From Bradyrhizobium tropiciagri (lineage in GTDB: Bacteria > Pseudomonadota > Alphaproteobacteria > Rhizobiales > Xanthobacteraceae), in contig NZ_JAFCKF010000006.1 in the NCBI RefSeq assembly GCF_018130545.1, forward strand, positions 62,001 through 126,000: 64,000 nt of DNA, written 5' to 3'. A program made the position numbers and the translations under genes. Numbering within the stretch: the stretch's first letter is position 1; every line of letters starts with the position of its first letter. Of this stretch, positions 36,156 through 46,276 are shown one piece after another. The notes below the pieces were generated by a model that was given only the letters and a program-made list of their open reading frames with translations, made no database searches and was not told the origin of the DNA.

Positions 36156-36575
36156 ATGTCCGTCAAGGTGAATGGGCTCGACCATCTCGTGATCAACGTC
36201 AGCGATGTCGTGCGCTCGGTTGCCTGGTACAGCAGGATCCTCGGCATGGAGGTGAAGGTGTTCGATCCCGGCAAGGGCAAGACACCGCGCACCTCGCTGG
36301 TGTTCGGCAACCAGAAGATCAACGTGCGGCCGCGCGATGCCGACAAGGTGGACTGGTTCACCGCTGATCACGAAGCGGCCGGCAGCGACGACCTCTGCTT
36401 CCTCACATCGAGCACGCCTGATGAAGTGGTCGCGCATCTGAAGGCCAACGGCGTGAAGATCGAGGAGGGCCCGGTCGCCAAGCAGGGTGCGCGCGGCACG
36501 CTGCGCTCGGTCTATTGCCGTGATCCCGACGGCAGCCTGATCGAGATCTCGTCGTATGAGCGAGACGCAACCTAG
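36156..36575 (+). CDS. VOC superfamily protein
   Basis: A 139-residue vicinal oxygen chelate (glyoxalase/dioxygenase fold) protein: VNGLDHLVINVSDVVRSVAWY, LVFGNQKINVRP and VYCRDPDGSLIEIS. The metal-ligand-type His (LDHL) and Glu (IEIS) positions are present. It may be a metal-dependent enzyme, but the reaction is not identifiable. GAGGATC precedes the ATG. The frame is open upstream without a start signal, so the ATG at 36156 is used. Confidence 0.88.
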   Translation: MSVKVNGLDHLVINVSDVVRSVAWYSRILGMEVKVFDPGKGKTPRTSLVFGNQKINVRPRDADKVDWFTADHEAAGSDDLCFLTSSTPDEVVAHLKANGVKIEEGPVAKQGARGTLRSVYCRDPDGSLIEISSYERDAT

Positions 36576-36767
36576 CATCAGTGTGAGGCGGCGCCTGCGC
36601 GCCCGATCATAGCCGCCGAGAGCAGACCCACCTCTTCCGCGCGGCGGAACGGATCGCTTCAGCGCAACATTGCTCTGCAAATCCCGATTTGCTCTCGGTG
36701 CACGCCGATGGCAGAACTGCTCCCAACCAAGACCAATGACAGCCGGCAAGGCTGTGCGGGAGGACAT

Positions 36768-38348
36768 ATGACCAGTTCAAAAGCAGTACCGGGAATCGTC
36801 GGACCGTTTGCCGGGCTCGACGTGCCATGGCTGCTCAAAATGCGCGCCGAGGTGCGCCGCGATCATCCATTCCTGATCTGGGCGCCGTTCGACGCACCGG
36901 CGCGGCGCTGGAGCTACGGCGAATTCCATGAGCGGGTCGGCGCGCTCGCGGCGGGTCTCGCCAAACGTGGCATCAGGCAGGGCGACTATGTCCTGATCCA
37001 CCTCGACAATTGCATCGAGGCGATCATGTCGTGGTTCGCCTGTGTCGAGCTCGGTGCCATCGCCGTCACCACCAACACGCGCTCGGCGGCAGCCGAGATC
37101 GAATATTTTGCCGGCCATTGCGGCGCGGTCGCCGCGATCACCCAGCCAGCCTATGCCGAGCTGATCGCGACCAACTGCAAGGGGCTGCGCTGGATCGCAG
37201 TGACCTCACACGATGCGGGCCAAGCACCCGCGCAGGCGCCTTCGCACAGCGACAGTTTTGAGGCGCTGTTTGCCGACAGTGCCGACCGGCCGCAGCGCCC
37301 GACCGATCCGCTCGCACCGTGCAGCGTGCAATACACCTCCGGCACCACGTCGCGGCCGAAGGCAGTGCTGTGGACCCACGCCAACGCGCTGTGGGGCGCT
37401 AAGATCAACGCCGCGCATCAGGATCTGCATGCTTCCGACGTGCACCAGACCTATCTGCCGCTGTTTCACACCAACGCGCTGGCTTACTCGATGCTGGCGA
37501 TCCTGTGGGTCGGCGGCAGCTGCGTGATCCAGCCGCGTTTCTCGGCAAGCCGATTCTGGCCGGTGGCGCTCGAGCACGGCTCGACCTGGACCTCGACGAT
37601 CCCGTTCTGCATGAAGGCGCTGCTCGAGCACGAGGTGCCGAAACATCACAAGTTCCGGCTCTGGGGCACCGCCGTGAACGCACCGCCGGCCTTCGCCGTA
37701 TTCGGTATCAAGATCATCGGCTGGTGGGGTATGACCGAGACCATCACCCACGGCATCATCGGCGAGGTCGATCAACCGAACCCGCCGATGTCGATCGGCC
37801 GCGCCGCGCCGGAATACGAAATCCGCATCACCAATGATGACGGCACGCCGACCGGCGTCGGCGAGACCGGAAACCTGCTCATCAGGGGCATTCCCGGCCT
37901 GTCGCTGTTCGCCGAGTATCTGCACAACGAGAAGGCCACGCGCGAGAGTTTCGACGAGCACGGCTATTTCATCACCGGCGACCGCGTCACGATGCTGGAG
38001 CGCGGCTACACCAAGTTCGGCGATCGCTCCAAGGACATGCTGAAGGTCGGCGGCGAGAATGTCGCGGCCTCCGAGATCGAGCAGGTAATCGCGGTGGTGC
38101 CGGGCGTGCGCGAGGCCGCCGTGGTGGGGAAGAAGCATCCGATGCTGGATGAAGTGCCGGTCGTCTTCATCATCCCGCAAACCGGCGTTGCCGCCTTGCC
38201 GGCCGATTTGCACGACAAGGTCATGACCGCCTGCCGCTCCGCGCTCGCCGACTTCAAGGTGCCGCGCGAAATCCGCTTCGTCGACGAGATGCCGCGATCG
38301 ACGCTGGAGAAGGTCGCGAAGGCGGAGCTGAGGAAGATGCTGGAGTAG
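36768..38348 (+). CDS. AMP-dependent acyl-CoA ligase
   Basis: A 526-residue ANL-superfamily enzyme that activates a carboxylate with ATP and CoA. The P-loop YTSGTTSRPKAVLWTH, GWWGMTETITHG, the adenylate-binding YFITGDRVTMLERGYTKFGDR and the catalytic lysine region TLEKVAKAEL are present. It resembles the CaiC/long-chain acyl-CoA ligase branch. GGGAGG is 4 bases before the ATG at 36768. It is convergent with the P450 gene across a palindromic repeat. The substrate is unknown. Confidence 0.9.
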   Translation: MTSSKAVPGIVGPFAGLDVPWLLKMRAEVRRDHPFLIWAPFDAPARRWSYGEFHERVGALAAGLAKRGIRQGDYVLIHLDNCIEAIMSWFACVELGAIAVTTNTRSAAAEIEYFAGHCGAVAAITQPAYAELIATNCKGLRWIAVTSHDAGQAPAQAPSHSDSFEALFADSADRPQRPTDPLAPCSVQYTSGTTSRPKAVLWTHANALWGAKINAAHQDLHASDVHQTYLPLFHTNALAYSMLAILWVGGSCVIQPRFSASRFWPVALEHGSTWTSTIPFCMKALLEHEVPKHHKFRLWGTAVNAPPAFAVFGIKIIGWWGMTETITHGIIGEVDQPNPPMSIGRAAPEYEIRITNDDGTPTGVGETGNLLIRGIPGLSLFAEYLHNEKATRESFDEHGYFITGDRVTMLERGYTKFGDRSKDMLKVGGENVAASEIEQVIAVVPGVREAAVVGKKHPMLDEVPVVFIIPQTGVAALPADLHDKVMTACRSALADFKVPREIRFVDEMPRSTLEKVAKAELRKMLE

Positions 38349-38354
38349 GCTCTA

Positions 38355-38444
38355 CTCGTCATTGCGAGCGAAGCGAAGCAATCCATGGTTCAGCGCATGC
38401 GGGACAATGGATTGCTTCGTCGCTTCGCTCCTCGCAATGACGAG
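38355..38444. repeat. CGTCATTGCGAGCGAAGCGAAGC palindromic repeat
   Basis: A 90-bp element with arms CTCGTCATTGCGAG (38355-38368) and CTCGCAATGACGAG (38431-38444) plus inner GAAGCAATCCAT / ATGGATTGCTTC. It lies exactly between the convergent ligase and P450 stops, so a shared terminator function is plausible. Confidence 0.8.
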
Positions 38445-38448
38445 AGGA

Positions 38449-39738
38449 TCAATTCACCTCGAACCGGATCGGCAGCTTCTTCGGGCCGCTGACGAAATAG
38501 GCCTGCGTCAGCTTCACCTCGCCGTCGAGCGACAGCGATTTCAGGTGCGGCAGCAGTTCCTCGAACAGGATTCGCATCTCGAGCTTGGCGAGATACTGGC
38601 CGAGGCAGAGATGCGCGCCATAGCCGAACGCGACATGACGGTTGGGCTTGCGGTCGCTGCGGAAGCGATCGGGGTCCTCGAACACCTCCTCGTCGCGATT
38701 GCCCGAGGCGTAGCACAGCATCAGCCAGTCGCCCTTGGCGATCTTGCGGCCGCCGAGCTCGGTGTCCGCAGTGGCCGAGCGCATGAAATGCTTGACCGGC
38801 GTCATCCAGCGGATCGACTCGTCGACCAGGCCCGGGATCAGCTCCGGGTTGGCCTTCACCTTGGCGAATTCGGCGGGGTCTCGCGCCAGCGCCCAGATCG
38901 CGCCCGCGGTCGAGGATGAGGTGGTGTCGTGGCCCGCGGTCGCGACGATCATGTAATAGCTGGTCTGATCGTGCTCCGGCATGTAGTCGCCGCCGATCTT
39001 CGCATTGGCGATGACGGTGGCGAGATCGTCGCGCGGGTTCTGGCGGCGCTCCTCGGTGATCTTGCGGAAGTAGGCCGAGAAGTCGGCGATGATCGCCTGC
39101 AACATCACGGAGACCTGCTCGGCGCTCAGCGCATCCCGGACGCGCGCGGTGTCGGGATCCTGCGGGCCGAACAGCTCCTGCGTCAGCTTCAGCATGCGCG
39201 GCTCGTCCGCCTCGGGTACGCCGAGGATCTCCATGATGACGTGCAACGGGTAGTGGAGCGCAACGTCCTCGACGAAATCGCAGGCGCCGCCGCGGTCGAG
39301 CATGCGCTGCACCGTGGCGCGCGCGATCTCGCGCACGCGGCCTTCGAACTTGCCGAGATTGGCCGGCATGAACCAGCCCTGGGTCAGCGCGCGGTATTTC
39401 GGATGGTCGGGCGCATCCATCTGCACCAGCGAGCGCACCAGATTGGGCCCGCCGGTGATCTTGCGAACACGTTCCTCGAGCGCCTGGTTGGTCAGCGTGG
39501 TCGGCCGGTCGGCATTGTGGAACAGGTCGTTCTGCCGGCTGATGGCCTGGATATGGGCGTGCTTGGTCACCACCCAGAACGGATCGAACTTGTCCGGCCG
39601 GGCGATCCCGAGCGGGTTGTTGGCGCGCAGCCAGCGATAGCTGTCGTGAATGCGGTCGTCGGCATAGGCGACAGGATCCACGAGGGTTGCCGCGATGTCA
39701 GCGGGGATGTCGAGATCCCCGGTCGTTGCCGTGTCCAT
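38449..39738 (-). CDS. cytochrome P450
   Basis: A 429-residue soluble bacterial P450. The I-helix motif AGHDTT is at 268-273 (the Asp-Thr pair for oxygen activation). ESIR at 307-310 is the ExxR motif. The heme-binding loop FGYGAHLCLGQ has axial Cys378. GAGGACG precedes the ATG at 39738. No ferredoxin is next to it. It is convergent with an acyl-CoA ligase, which may point to lipid or aromatic oxidation, but this is a guess. Confidence 0.94.
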   Translation of the reverse strand: MDTATTGDLDIPADIAATLVDPVAYADDRIHDSYRWLRANNPLGIARPDKFDPFWVVTKHAHIQAISRQNDLFHNADRPTTLTNQALEERVRKITGGPNLVRSLVQMDAPDHPKYRALTQGWFMPANLGKFEGRVREIARATVQRMLDRGGACDFVEDVALHYPLHVIMEILGVPEADEPRMLKLTQELFGPQDPDTARVRDALSAEQVSVMLQAIIADFSAYFRKITEERRQNPRDDLATVIANAKIGGDYMPEHDQTSYYMIVATAGHDTTSSSTAGAIWALARDPAEFAKVKANPELIPGLVDESIRWMTPVKHFMRSATADTELGGRKIAKGDWLMLCYASGNRDEEVFEDPDRFRSDRKPNRHVAFGYGAHLCLGQYLAKLEMRILFEELLPHLKSLSLDGEVKLTQAYFVSGPKKLPIRFEVN

Positions 39739-39882
39739 GATCGTCCTCACCCGCGCAAATCATCGGTCGTGCCGATGATCGCCGGAATCTAGGCGGGGTT
39801 AAGGAGGACGACTTGCGTTGATTGGCTAAGGGCCGCGCCGCACGCGTTCTTGCGCGGCGTGACGGAGCGACGACGTCAGGGT

Positions 39883-40980
39883 TCAATAATGCCCGAATGC
39901 CACCGGGCGGAACGCCTGCAGCAATTGCTGGTCGAGCTTGCCGCCCATCTCCTCCATCATGGAGAACGCCTTGGCGTGGGTGAACTGCAGCCGGTAGGCG
40001 CGCTTCTCGACCAGGGCGGCATAGACATCGACGATCGTGGTGACCCGGACGATGTCGCTGATCTGGTTGCCGCTGAGACCGTTGGGATAACCGGTGCCGT
40101 CGAGGAATTCGTGGTGATGCAGGATCACGTCGAGCATTTCAGGCGGGAAGCCGCCCTGCGCGGACAGCGCCTCATAGCCGCGGCGCGGATGCTCGCGCAT
40201 CTCGGCCATTTCCTCGACCGTCAACGCGCCGGGCTTGTCGAGCAGCGCGACCGGAACGAAGGCCTTGCCGACATCGTGCAGCAGGGCGGCACGCGCAAGC
40301 CGGCGCTGATCGTCGTCGCGCATGCCGAGATGCTGCGCGAAGGCGACGGCAAAGCCGGTCACGAACAGGCAGTGGCGATAGGTCTCCTGATGATGGCAGC
40401 CGACCGTGGTCAGCCATTCGCGCAGCGAATTGTGTTTGATCGCCTTGAGAATCTTGTTTTCGGCGGCAACGATGTCCTCGAACTTGAGCGGCTCGCCGGC
40501 GCGCATCCGCTCGAACATCTTGACCATCACGCCATGCGCGGCTTCGACGCCGCGGTTGAGCGCCTTGCCGCGATCGGTCTCGTCATAGCCGCTGTCGTCG
40601 GGAAATGCGGCGCGGATGCGCTGCAGGATGCCACGCGCATCGAACGGCCGCGAAATCGTGTCGGTGGCGCCGAGCGCCCAGGCCTGCATCGAGGCGTGAT
40701 GCAGCGCATCCGCCAACACGAACAGCCGCGGCATCTCGCGATAGGCATCGGCCTGCAGCTTGCTACGGACCAGTTGCACGGCTTCGGGCGAACGCAAATT
40801 GATGTCGACGACGATGCCGGAGAGATCGCGGGCCGGCTGTTCGGGAATATCTGAAGTCGGAACGGTATCGACCTCGCCCACCGAGCGCAGGATGCTGGCG
40901 AGTTCGTTGCTCTGATCGCTTCGATCTGACGCCAGCAGGAGACGACGCTTCGAAGTCTGGTTATTGGCTAAGGCAGTCAT
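39883..40980 (-). CDS. HD-GYP phosphodiesterase with degenerate receiver domain
   Basis: A 365-residue protein. Residues 12-120 resemble a response-regulator receiver with Asp59, but the conserved Lys is Arg (SRPF, Arg111) and the usual Thr/Ser is not obvious, so phosphorylation is doubtful. Residues 170-360 form an HD-GYP domain with HD at 235-236, GK at 238-239, HHHE at 288-291 and GTGYP at 295-299, complete for cyclic-di-GMP hydrolysis. It is likely to affect motility or biofilm. No partner kinase is adjacent. Confidence 0.88.
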   Translation of the reverse strand: MTALANNQTSKRRLLLASDRSDQSNELASILRSVGEVDTVPTSDIPEQPARDLSGIVVDINLRSPEAVQLVRSKLQADAYREMPRLFVLADALHHASMQAWALGATDTISRPFDARGILQRIRAAFPDDSGYDETDRGKALNRGVEAAHGVMVKMFERMRAGEPLKFEDIVAAENKILKAIKHNSLREWLTTVGCHHQETYRHCLFVTGFAVAFAQHLGMRDDDQRRLARAALLHDVGKAFVPVALLDKPGALTVEEMAEMREHPRRGYEALSAQGGFPPEMLDVILHHHEFLDGTGYPNGLSGNQISDIVRVTTIVDVYAALVEKRAYRLQFTHAKAFSMMEEMGGKLDQQLLQAFRPVAFGHY

Positions 40981-41204
40981 GACATCCCCGTCGCGGTAAC
41001 GACCGACGCCGGGACGCTACCTGACGATGCGTTCCCTCCGGCTTAATGGGGATGCTGAACGATGGTTAAGCGCAATAGGCGCAATTTGAACGATCGCGGA
41101 ATCCGCTTGCAAAATCAGGCCGGCCGGAAATCAATCGAGCCGGCCACATCGCCGTCGAATCATGAATTATTGCGACTTCATCCACGCGCGACGCAAAAGA
41201 AAAA

Positions 41205-41232
41205 CGCCGGAGAGCGGTTAAGCTCTCCGGCG
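41205..41232 (-). terminator. rho-independent terminator of the molybdenum hydroxylase operon
   Basis: CGCCGGAGAG and CTCTCCGGCG stems with an 8-base loop. On the minus strand it is followed by TTTTTCTTTT. It begins 20 bases after the large-subunit stop. Confidence 0.88.
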
Positions 41233-41251
41233 TCTGCATTGGTTCAGGCCG

Positions 41252-43537
41252 TTACGCCTTCATCGCCGCCTTGACCGCTTCCGCGGTGATCGGCAGGCCG
41301 CGGACGCGGGCGCCGACTGCGTTGAAGACGGCGTTGCCGATCGCCGGCGCCACCACCGTCACGGCAGGCTCGCCGACGCCGGTCGCCTTCTCGCCATTGG
41401 CGATGACGTTGACCGCGACTTCCGGCAGCTGGCTCATCCGAAGCGGCGTGTAGGTGTCGAAGTTGGTCTGCTCGATACCGCCGTCCTTCAACGTCGCCTT
41501 CTCGAGCAGCGCCAGTGACATGCCCCACAGCGCCGCGCCCTCGACCTGGGCTCGGATGCCGTCGGGATTCACTTGCGTACCAACGTCGGTCGCAACCGTC
41601 AGCTTCTTCACCGTCACCTCGCCCGACGGGGCAACGGCGACATGAGCGACGCAAGCGGTCCAGCTCGCCGTGGCGCGCTCCTGCGACGACACGCAGGCCA
41701 CGCCCATGCCTTCGCCCTTTGGCAGCTGCTTGGTGCCGTAGCCGGCGAGACCCATCGCAGCGAGCAAGGTGTTGCGGAGACGCTGCGCGCCGCCGTCATT
41801 CTTGCCCTTGCCGTCGAGCAGCGAGATGCGCAGTTGTGCCGGATCCTTGCCGGTCGCATGCGCGATCTCGTCGATCATGCTTTCGACCGCCCAGAACGTC
41901 CAGCCCGGCGCCACCGAACGGAGCTGACCCGACGGGGTGGCGTTGTGCGCCATCTCGTTCTTGATCGCCCGCACATAGTGGTTGGGCACGGTGTAGAAGA
42001 AGTCCGACCCGTTCACCGTGAAGGAATCGAGCGGACCCTTCTTGTCGACCGAGGGCGTGAGGAAATCAGGGATTCCCCAGCGCTGGGTCGGCCAGGCCGA
42101 GACCACGTCATGGCTCATCGCGACGATCTTGCCGTCGGCGTCCATGCCGGCCTTCACCTTCTGGAAGGTCAACGGACGCGAGAAGTCCATCGTCATGTCG
42201 TTCTCGCGCGTGTAGATGACCTTGACCGGCTTGCCGACGGCCTTCGCCGCCTGCACCGCGGGCACCATCATGTCGGCGTCGAGACGCCGGCCGAAGCCGC
42301 CGCCCAGCCACGCCTGGTGCATCACCACGAACTTCGGATCGATCCCGGCGGCGCCGGCCGCGATCGCACCGGAGCGCGTCGCGAACTGGTTGCCGGAATA
42401 GATGTGCAGGATGTCGCCCTTGAACTCCGCGGTGGCGTTCATCGGCTCCATCGGTGCATGGATGTTGATGTTGGTGGTGTACTCCGCCTCCAGCACCTTG
42501 GCCGCCGAGCCGTAGGCCGCATCCGGATCGCCGTCCTTGACGAAGAACTGGCCGGAATCGCTCAGGCCCTGAAGCCGCTTGGCTTCCGCGAGCAGCGACT
42601 CGCTCGACAGTTTGGCGTTCGGGCCGCCGTCATAGCTGACCTTCAGCGCCTCGGCCGCCTTCTTGGCATTGGCATAGGTGTTGGCGACCGCGACCACCCA
42701 GCCGGTCGTGGTGGTGGTCTTGTCGTCGAGGGTGACAGCCTTGATGAAGCCCGGCACCTTCTTCGCCGCGCTGTCGTCGACCGACTTCACGGTGGCGCCA
42801 TAGCGCACCGGCGGGGTGACCAGCGCGCCGTAGACCATGCCCGGCAGCATCGTGTCGATGCCGTATTTCGCCGTGCCGTTGACCTTGAACGGAATGTCGA
42901 GCTGCGGCACCGAGACCCCGATCATGGTGTACTGGTCCGCCGTCTTCAGCTTGATCGCCTTCAGATCGTCAGCCGTGAAGGTCTTGGTTGCCTTGCCGCT
43001 CTTCACGACGTCGGCGAACGACATCGACTTCTTCGACTTCGGATGGCTAATCCTTGAGTCGCGCACCACCAGCTCGCTGGCCGGCACGCCCATCGAGGCG
43101 GCCGCCGCTTCGGTCAATGCGATCCGGCCGGCAGCGCCGGCGCGGCTCATGGCGTCGAAGTTCATCATCGTCGACCAGCTGCCGCCGGTGATCTGCGCGC
43201 CGAGCACGGGATCGTTGTACTTCGGATCGTTGGAGGCGAGCTGGACCCGCATGTCCTTCCAGTTCGCGCCGAGCTCTTCGGCCACGATCTGCGCCATGGT
43301 CGAGGCGACGTGCTGGCCCATGTCGGCCTTGCCGCAGGTCACGGTGACGACACCATCGGGCGCGATCGCATACCAGACGCTGGGTTCGAAGTGGGCCGGT
43401 GCGGGCGCCGCGAGCGCCTGATCGATGCCGGACGCGGCGTAGCCGAGCACGAGGCCGGTCGCAGCGGTGCCGACCAGGAAGGAGCGGCGGCTGAGATCGG
43501 TCGTCTCGGGAGCGAGGTTCTTCACGTGCTTGTTCAT
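41252..43537 (-). CDS. xanthine-dehydrogenase-family molybdenum-binding subunit (IorB-like)
   Basis: A 761-residue large subunit. A twin-arginine leader ([18 protein letters not shown]) indicates periplasmic export. The molybdopterin/Mo-binding segments include [40 protein letters not shown], and a C-terminal [17 protein letters not shown] with the catalytic-type Glu. The architecture matches isoquinoline 1-oxidoreductase beta rather than cytosolic xanthine dehydrogenase. GGAGGG precedes the ATG at 43537, which overlaps the stop of the Fe-S subunit as ATGA. Confidence 0.9.
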   Translation of the reverse strand: MNKHVKNLAPETTDLSRRSFLVGTAATGLVLGYAASGIDQALAAPAPAHFEPSVWYAIAPDGVVTVTCGKADMGQHVASTMAQIVAEELGANWKDMRVQLASNDPKYNDPVLGAQITGGSWSTMMNFDAMSRAGAAGRIALTEAAAASMGVPASELVVRDSRISHPKSKKSMSFADVVKSGKATKTFTADDLKAIKLKTADQYTMIGVSVPQLDIPFKVNGTAKYGIDTMLPGMVYGALVTPPVRYGATVKSVDDSAAKKVPGFIKAVTLDDKTTTTTGWVVAVANTYANAKKAAEALKVSYDGGPNAKLSSESLLAEAKRLQGLSDSGQFFVKDGDPDAAYGSAAKVLEAEYTTNINIHAPMEPMNATAEFKGDILHIYSGNQFATRSGAIAAGAAGIDPKFVVMHQAWLGGGFGRRLDADMMVPAVQAAKAVGKPVKVIYTRENDMTMDFSRPLTFQKVKAGMDADGKIVAMSHDVVSAWPTQRWGIPDFLTPSVDKKGPLDSFTVNGSDFFYTVPNHYVRAIKNEMAHNATPSGQLRSVAPGWTFWAVESMIDEIAHATGKDPAQLRISLLDGKGKNDGGAQRLRNTLLAAMGLAGYGTKQLPKGEGMGVACVSSQERATASWTACVAHVAVAPSGEVTVKKLTVATDVGTQVNPDGIRAQVEGAALWGMSLALLEKATLKDGGIEQTNFDTYTPLRMSQLPEVAVNVIANGEKATGVGEPAVTVVAPAIGNAVFNAVGARVRGLPITAEAVKAAMKA

Positions 43538-44025
43538 GTGGCCCTCCGCTCGGATCCGGTGGCCGATGCGGTGCGCATGTCGGACGCAGCGCGCATGATC
43601 GCCTTCTGGATTCGTGAATAGGTCATGCAACGGCAGAGATTGCCGTCCATATGCGCGACCACTTCTTCCTTCGTCGGGTTGGTGTTCTTCGACAGCAGCG
43701 CTGCCGCCTGCATGATCTGGCCGGACTGGCAGTAGCCGCACTGCGGCACCTGCTCGGCGACCCAGGCCTTCTGCAAGGGATGATCGCCCTTCGGCGAGAG
43801 GCCTTCGATGGTGGTGATCTTCTTGCCGACGGCGTCGGCGACGGAGGTCTGGCAGGACCGCACCGCTTCGCCGTTGACGTGAACCGTGCAGGCGCCACAG
43901 AGACCGGCGCCGCAACCGAATTTGGTGCCCGTCATCTGCAATTGCTCGCGGATGACCCAAAGCAGCGGCGTGTCATTGGCCGCCTCGACGGACATATTCC
44001 GTCCGTTGATATTGAGATTTGGCAT
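43534..44025 (-). CDS. 2Fe-2S subunit of molybdenum hydroxylase (IorA-like)
   Basis: A 163-residue two-cluster ferredoxin subunit. The plant-type 2Fe-2S cluster is held by Cys38, Cys43, Cys46 and Cys58 (CGAGLCGAC). The second is held by Cys96, Cys99, Cys131 and Cys133 (CGYC, CRC). The electron route is Mo centre to two Fe-S clusters; no FAD subunit gene is present, so a cytochrome is the likely acceptor. It lacks its own Tat leader and probably leaves the cell as a complex with the large subunit. Confidence 0.92.
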   Translation of the reverse strand: MPNLNINGRNMSVEAANDTPLLWVIREQLQMTGTKFGCGAGLCGACTVHVNGEAVRSCQTSVADAVGKKITTIEGLSPKGDHPLQKAWVAEQVPQCGYCQSGQIMQAAALLSKNTNPTKEEVVAHMDGNLCRCMTYSRIQKAIMRAASDMRTASATGSERRAT

Positions 44026-44309
44026 CTCTCTCCCCTTCCGGTGTCGGAAGCCGCTTACGGCGGCAACTCACTGTTGGGTCATGGCTGGCGCCCACCGGGT
44101 AAGCGACAGTTGCCGAAACAATGATCCGGTTCCCGGCTGGAGGCAATCCAATTTGGAATTGATCGAAAAGAATAAATTTCGGAAACTGCTTGTTGTGCGA
44201 TGCGGCAACGGCATGAAGCTTTTGAAATGCCAGTATTGATGCCGTATCGATCACTCCTACCAAGGTCGGTATCGCCAGACCTGACGTCGACAACAGAAGG
44301 AGCCCGTCA

Positions 44310-45077
44310 ATGGCCAAGCTCAACCGCGGCGGCGTCGACATCTATTATGAGATTCACGGCAGCGGCCCGCCCTTGATTCTCACCCACGGCTATTCGTCGA
44401 CCTCGGCGATGTGGCAGGGCCAGATCGAGGCGCTGTCGAAGCGACACAAGCTCATTCTCTGGGACATGCGCGGGCACGGGCAGTCCGACTATCCCGACAA
44501 TCCGGATGCCTATAGCGAGGCGGCGACGGTCGGTGACATCGCCGCGCTGCTCGATGCCGCCGGCGCCGATCAGGCGATCGTCGGCGGGCTGTCGCTCGGC
44601 GGCTACATGTCGCTGGCCTTCCATCGCGCCCATCCCGAGCGGGTGCGCGCGCTGCTGATCATCGACACCGGCCCGGGCTTCAAGAAGGACGATGCGCGCG
44701 AGGTCTGGAACAAGCGCGCCGGCGACACCGGCGACCGGTTCGATCGCGAAGGCCTCGACGTGCTGAAATCGCTGAGCGCCGAGCGCGCCTCGGTCTCGCA
44801 TCGCAACGCCAAGGGCCTCGCGCTCGCCGCGCGCGGCATGCTCGCACAGCGCGACGCGCGGGTGATCGAGTCACTGCTCGGGATCAAGGTGCCCGCGCTG
44901 GTTGTGGTCGGCGCCGACGACACGCCGTTCCTGGCGGCATCCGACTACATGGCGGCGAAGATCCCGGGTGCGCAGAAGGCCGTGATCCCGAACGCCGGCC
45001 ACGCCGTCAACATCGACCAGCCGCAGGCCTTCATCGCCGCCGTGCTGCCGTTCCTGGATGGTCTTGAGGCCAAGTAA
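44310..45077 (+). CDS. alpha/beta fold hydrolase
   Basis: A 255-residue single-domain hydrolase. The catalytic core is ILTHGYSSTSAMW (oxyanion), GGLSLGG with nucleophile Ser95, GADDTPF (acid) and NAGHAVNID (His). The lid region (120-165) is short. AAGGAG precedes the ATG. Two other hydrolase-like or exported genes follow within 420 bp. The 284-bp gap before it holds divergent promoters with the Fe-S subunit gene; nothing else is seen there. Confidence 0.87.
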   Translation: MAKLNRGGVDIYYEIHGSGPPLILTHGYSSTSAMWQGQIEALSKRHKLILWDMRGHGQSDYPDNPDAYSEAATVGDIAALLDAAGADQAIVGGLSLGGYMSLAFHRAHPERVRALLIIDTGPGFKKDDAREVWNKRAGDTGDRFDREGLDVLKSLSAERASVSHRNAKGLALAARGMLAQRDARVIESLLGIKVPALVVVGADDTPFLAASDYMAAKIPGAQKAVIPNAGHAVNIDQPQAFIAAVLPFLDGLEAK

Positions 45078-45112
45078 GGGATCGAGTGCAAGTAAACGAT
45101 CAAGGACAAGCC

Positions 45113-45448
45113 ATGAAGACGATTGCCGTCGCATTGTTGCTGACTGCCGCGGCGACCGCGGCGAGCGCGCAGAAGCTGCCGTTCGTGACAGCCCCGTCGA
45201 CATTCACCGCGACGCTGTCGAACAACACGCCGCTGGTGTTCGGCATGGGCGTCGACGACGCGCAACGCGCGCTCGGCACGCACTTCACATACGTCAGCGG
45301 CCGGCCCGGCAACGAAGTCTTCCTGACCTTCCGCGACCTCGGCGGCAGCGGGCTGTTCCCGCATCACGACCGTCTCTTTCTCCAGTTCCGCAAAGGCCGG
45401 CTCGCCGGCTGGAAGGGCGACTGGGGCGAGAACTGGATGTGGCGCTAA
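45113..45448 (+). CDS. small exported hypothetical protein
   Basis: A 111-residue protein with a signal peptide of about 1-19 (ASA-QK). The mature part has GMGVDDAQRALGTHFTYVSGR, reminiscent of small periplasmic proteins that read like an adaptor fold, but no domain is recognised. AAGGAC precedes the ATG at 45113. It lies 35 bp after the hydrolase and 49 bp before a dienelactone hydrolase, so all three may share a transcript. Confidence 0.7.
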   Translation: MKTIAVALLLTAAATAASAQKLPFVTAPSTFTATLSNNTPLVFGMGVDDAQRALGTHFTYVSGRPGNEVFLTFRDLGGSGLFPHHDRLFLQFRKGRLAGWKGDWGENWMWR

Positions 45449-45497
45449 GCCCGATCCCCAAAGCTTCATGCAACCCCCAACATGACAAGGATGGACC

Positions 45498-46172
45498 ATG
45501 GGACAAGACATCAGACTGAAGGCTGCCGACGGATTTGAACTCGGCGCGTACCGCGCCGATCCCACCAGTGCGCTGAAGGGCGCCGTTGTCGTGATCCAGG
45601 AGATCTTTGGCGTCAATCACCACATCCGCTCGGTCTGCGACCGGCTGGCGAAGGAGGGCTACGTCGCGATTGCCCCCTCGATCTTCGACCGCATCACGCC
45701 GAACTTCCAAAGCGGCTATTCCCCCGACGAAGTCGCCGAGGCGCGCAAGTTCGTTGCCAATCCGGACTTCGCCGCGATGCTGCGCGACAGCCAGGCGGCG
45801 ATCGACGCGGTGAAGTCGGCCGGCCCGGTCGGCATCATCGGCTTCTGCCTCGGCGGCAGCATCGCCTATGCGGCGGCCACCAAGCTGTCAGGGCTGTCGG
45901 CTGCGATCGGCTATTACGGCGGCGCCATCATCCGTTTCGCCGACGACAAGCCGGCGGTGCCGACGCAGCTGCATTTCGGCGAGAAGGATGCCGGCATTCC
46001 CTTGAGCGACGTCGAGACCATCAAGTCGAAACGGCCCGAGGTCGAGGTCTTCATCTATCCCGGCGCGCAGCACGGCTTCCATTGCGACGAGCGCGCCAGC
46101 TACGACAAGGCCAGCGCCGACATCGCCTGGCCGCGCAGCATGGAATTTTTCGCGAAGCATTTGCGGACGTAG
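45498..46172 (+). CDS. dienelactone hydrolase
   Basis: A 224-residue cytosolic dienelactone hydrolase family enzyme. Its nucleophile is the classical Cys117 in GFCLGG, with Glu in VVIQEIFGVN, Asp in GEKDAGIP and His in GAQHGFHC. It hydrolyses dienelactone or similar lactones in aromatic degradation; the physiological substrate here is not known. AAGGATGG precedes the ATG. Confidence 0.92.
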   Translation: MGQDIRLKAADGFELGAYRADPTSALKGAVVVIQEIFGVNHHIRSVCDRLAKEGYVAIAPSIFDRITPNFQSGYSPDEVAEARKFVANPDFAAMLRDSQAAIDAVKSAGPVGIIGFCLGGSIAYAAATKLSGLSAAIGYYGGAIIRFADDKPAVPTQLHFGEKDAGIPLSDVETIKSKRPEVEVFIYPGAQHGFHCDERASYDKASADIAWPRSMEFFAKHLRT

Positions 46173-46191
46173 GGCGCGGCTCTTCACGTCT

Positions 46192-46253
46192 GTCATTCCG
46201 GGCCTGCGCCTAACGGCGCATCCTCAGGTGCGCAATTGCGCACCGGGAATGAC
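46192..46253. repeat. GTCATTCC palindromic repeat
   Basis: GTCATTCCGGG and CCGGGAATGAC ends (62 bp) with inner TGCGC/GCGCA and GGCGCA pairs. It lies between the convergent dienelactone hydrolase and polysaccharide export genes. Confidence 0.7.
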
Positions 46254-46276
46254 GACTGGAGAGTGATTTGCCTGGA

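Noticed and set aside
41062-41274. Plus-strand 70-codon frame beside the HD-GYP gene
   Set aside because: It runs through the rho-independent terminator of the opposite operon and has no ribosome site.
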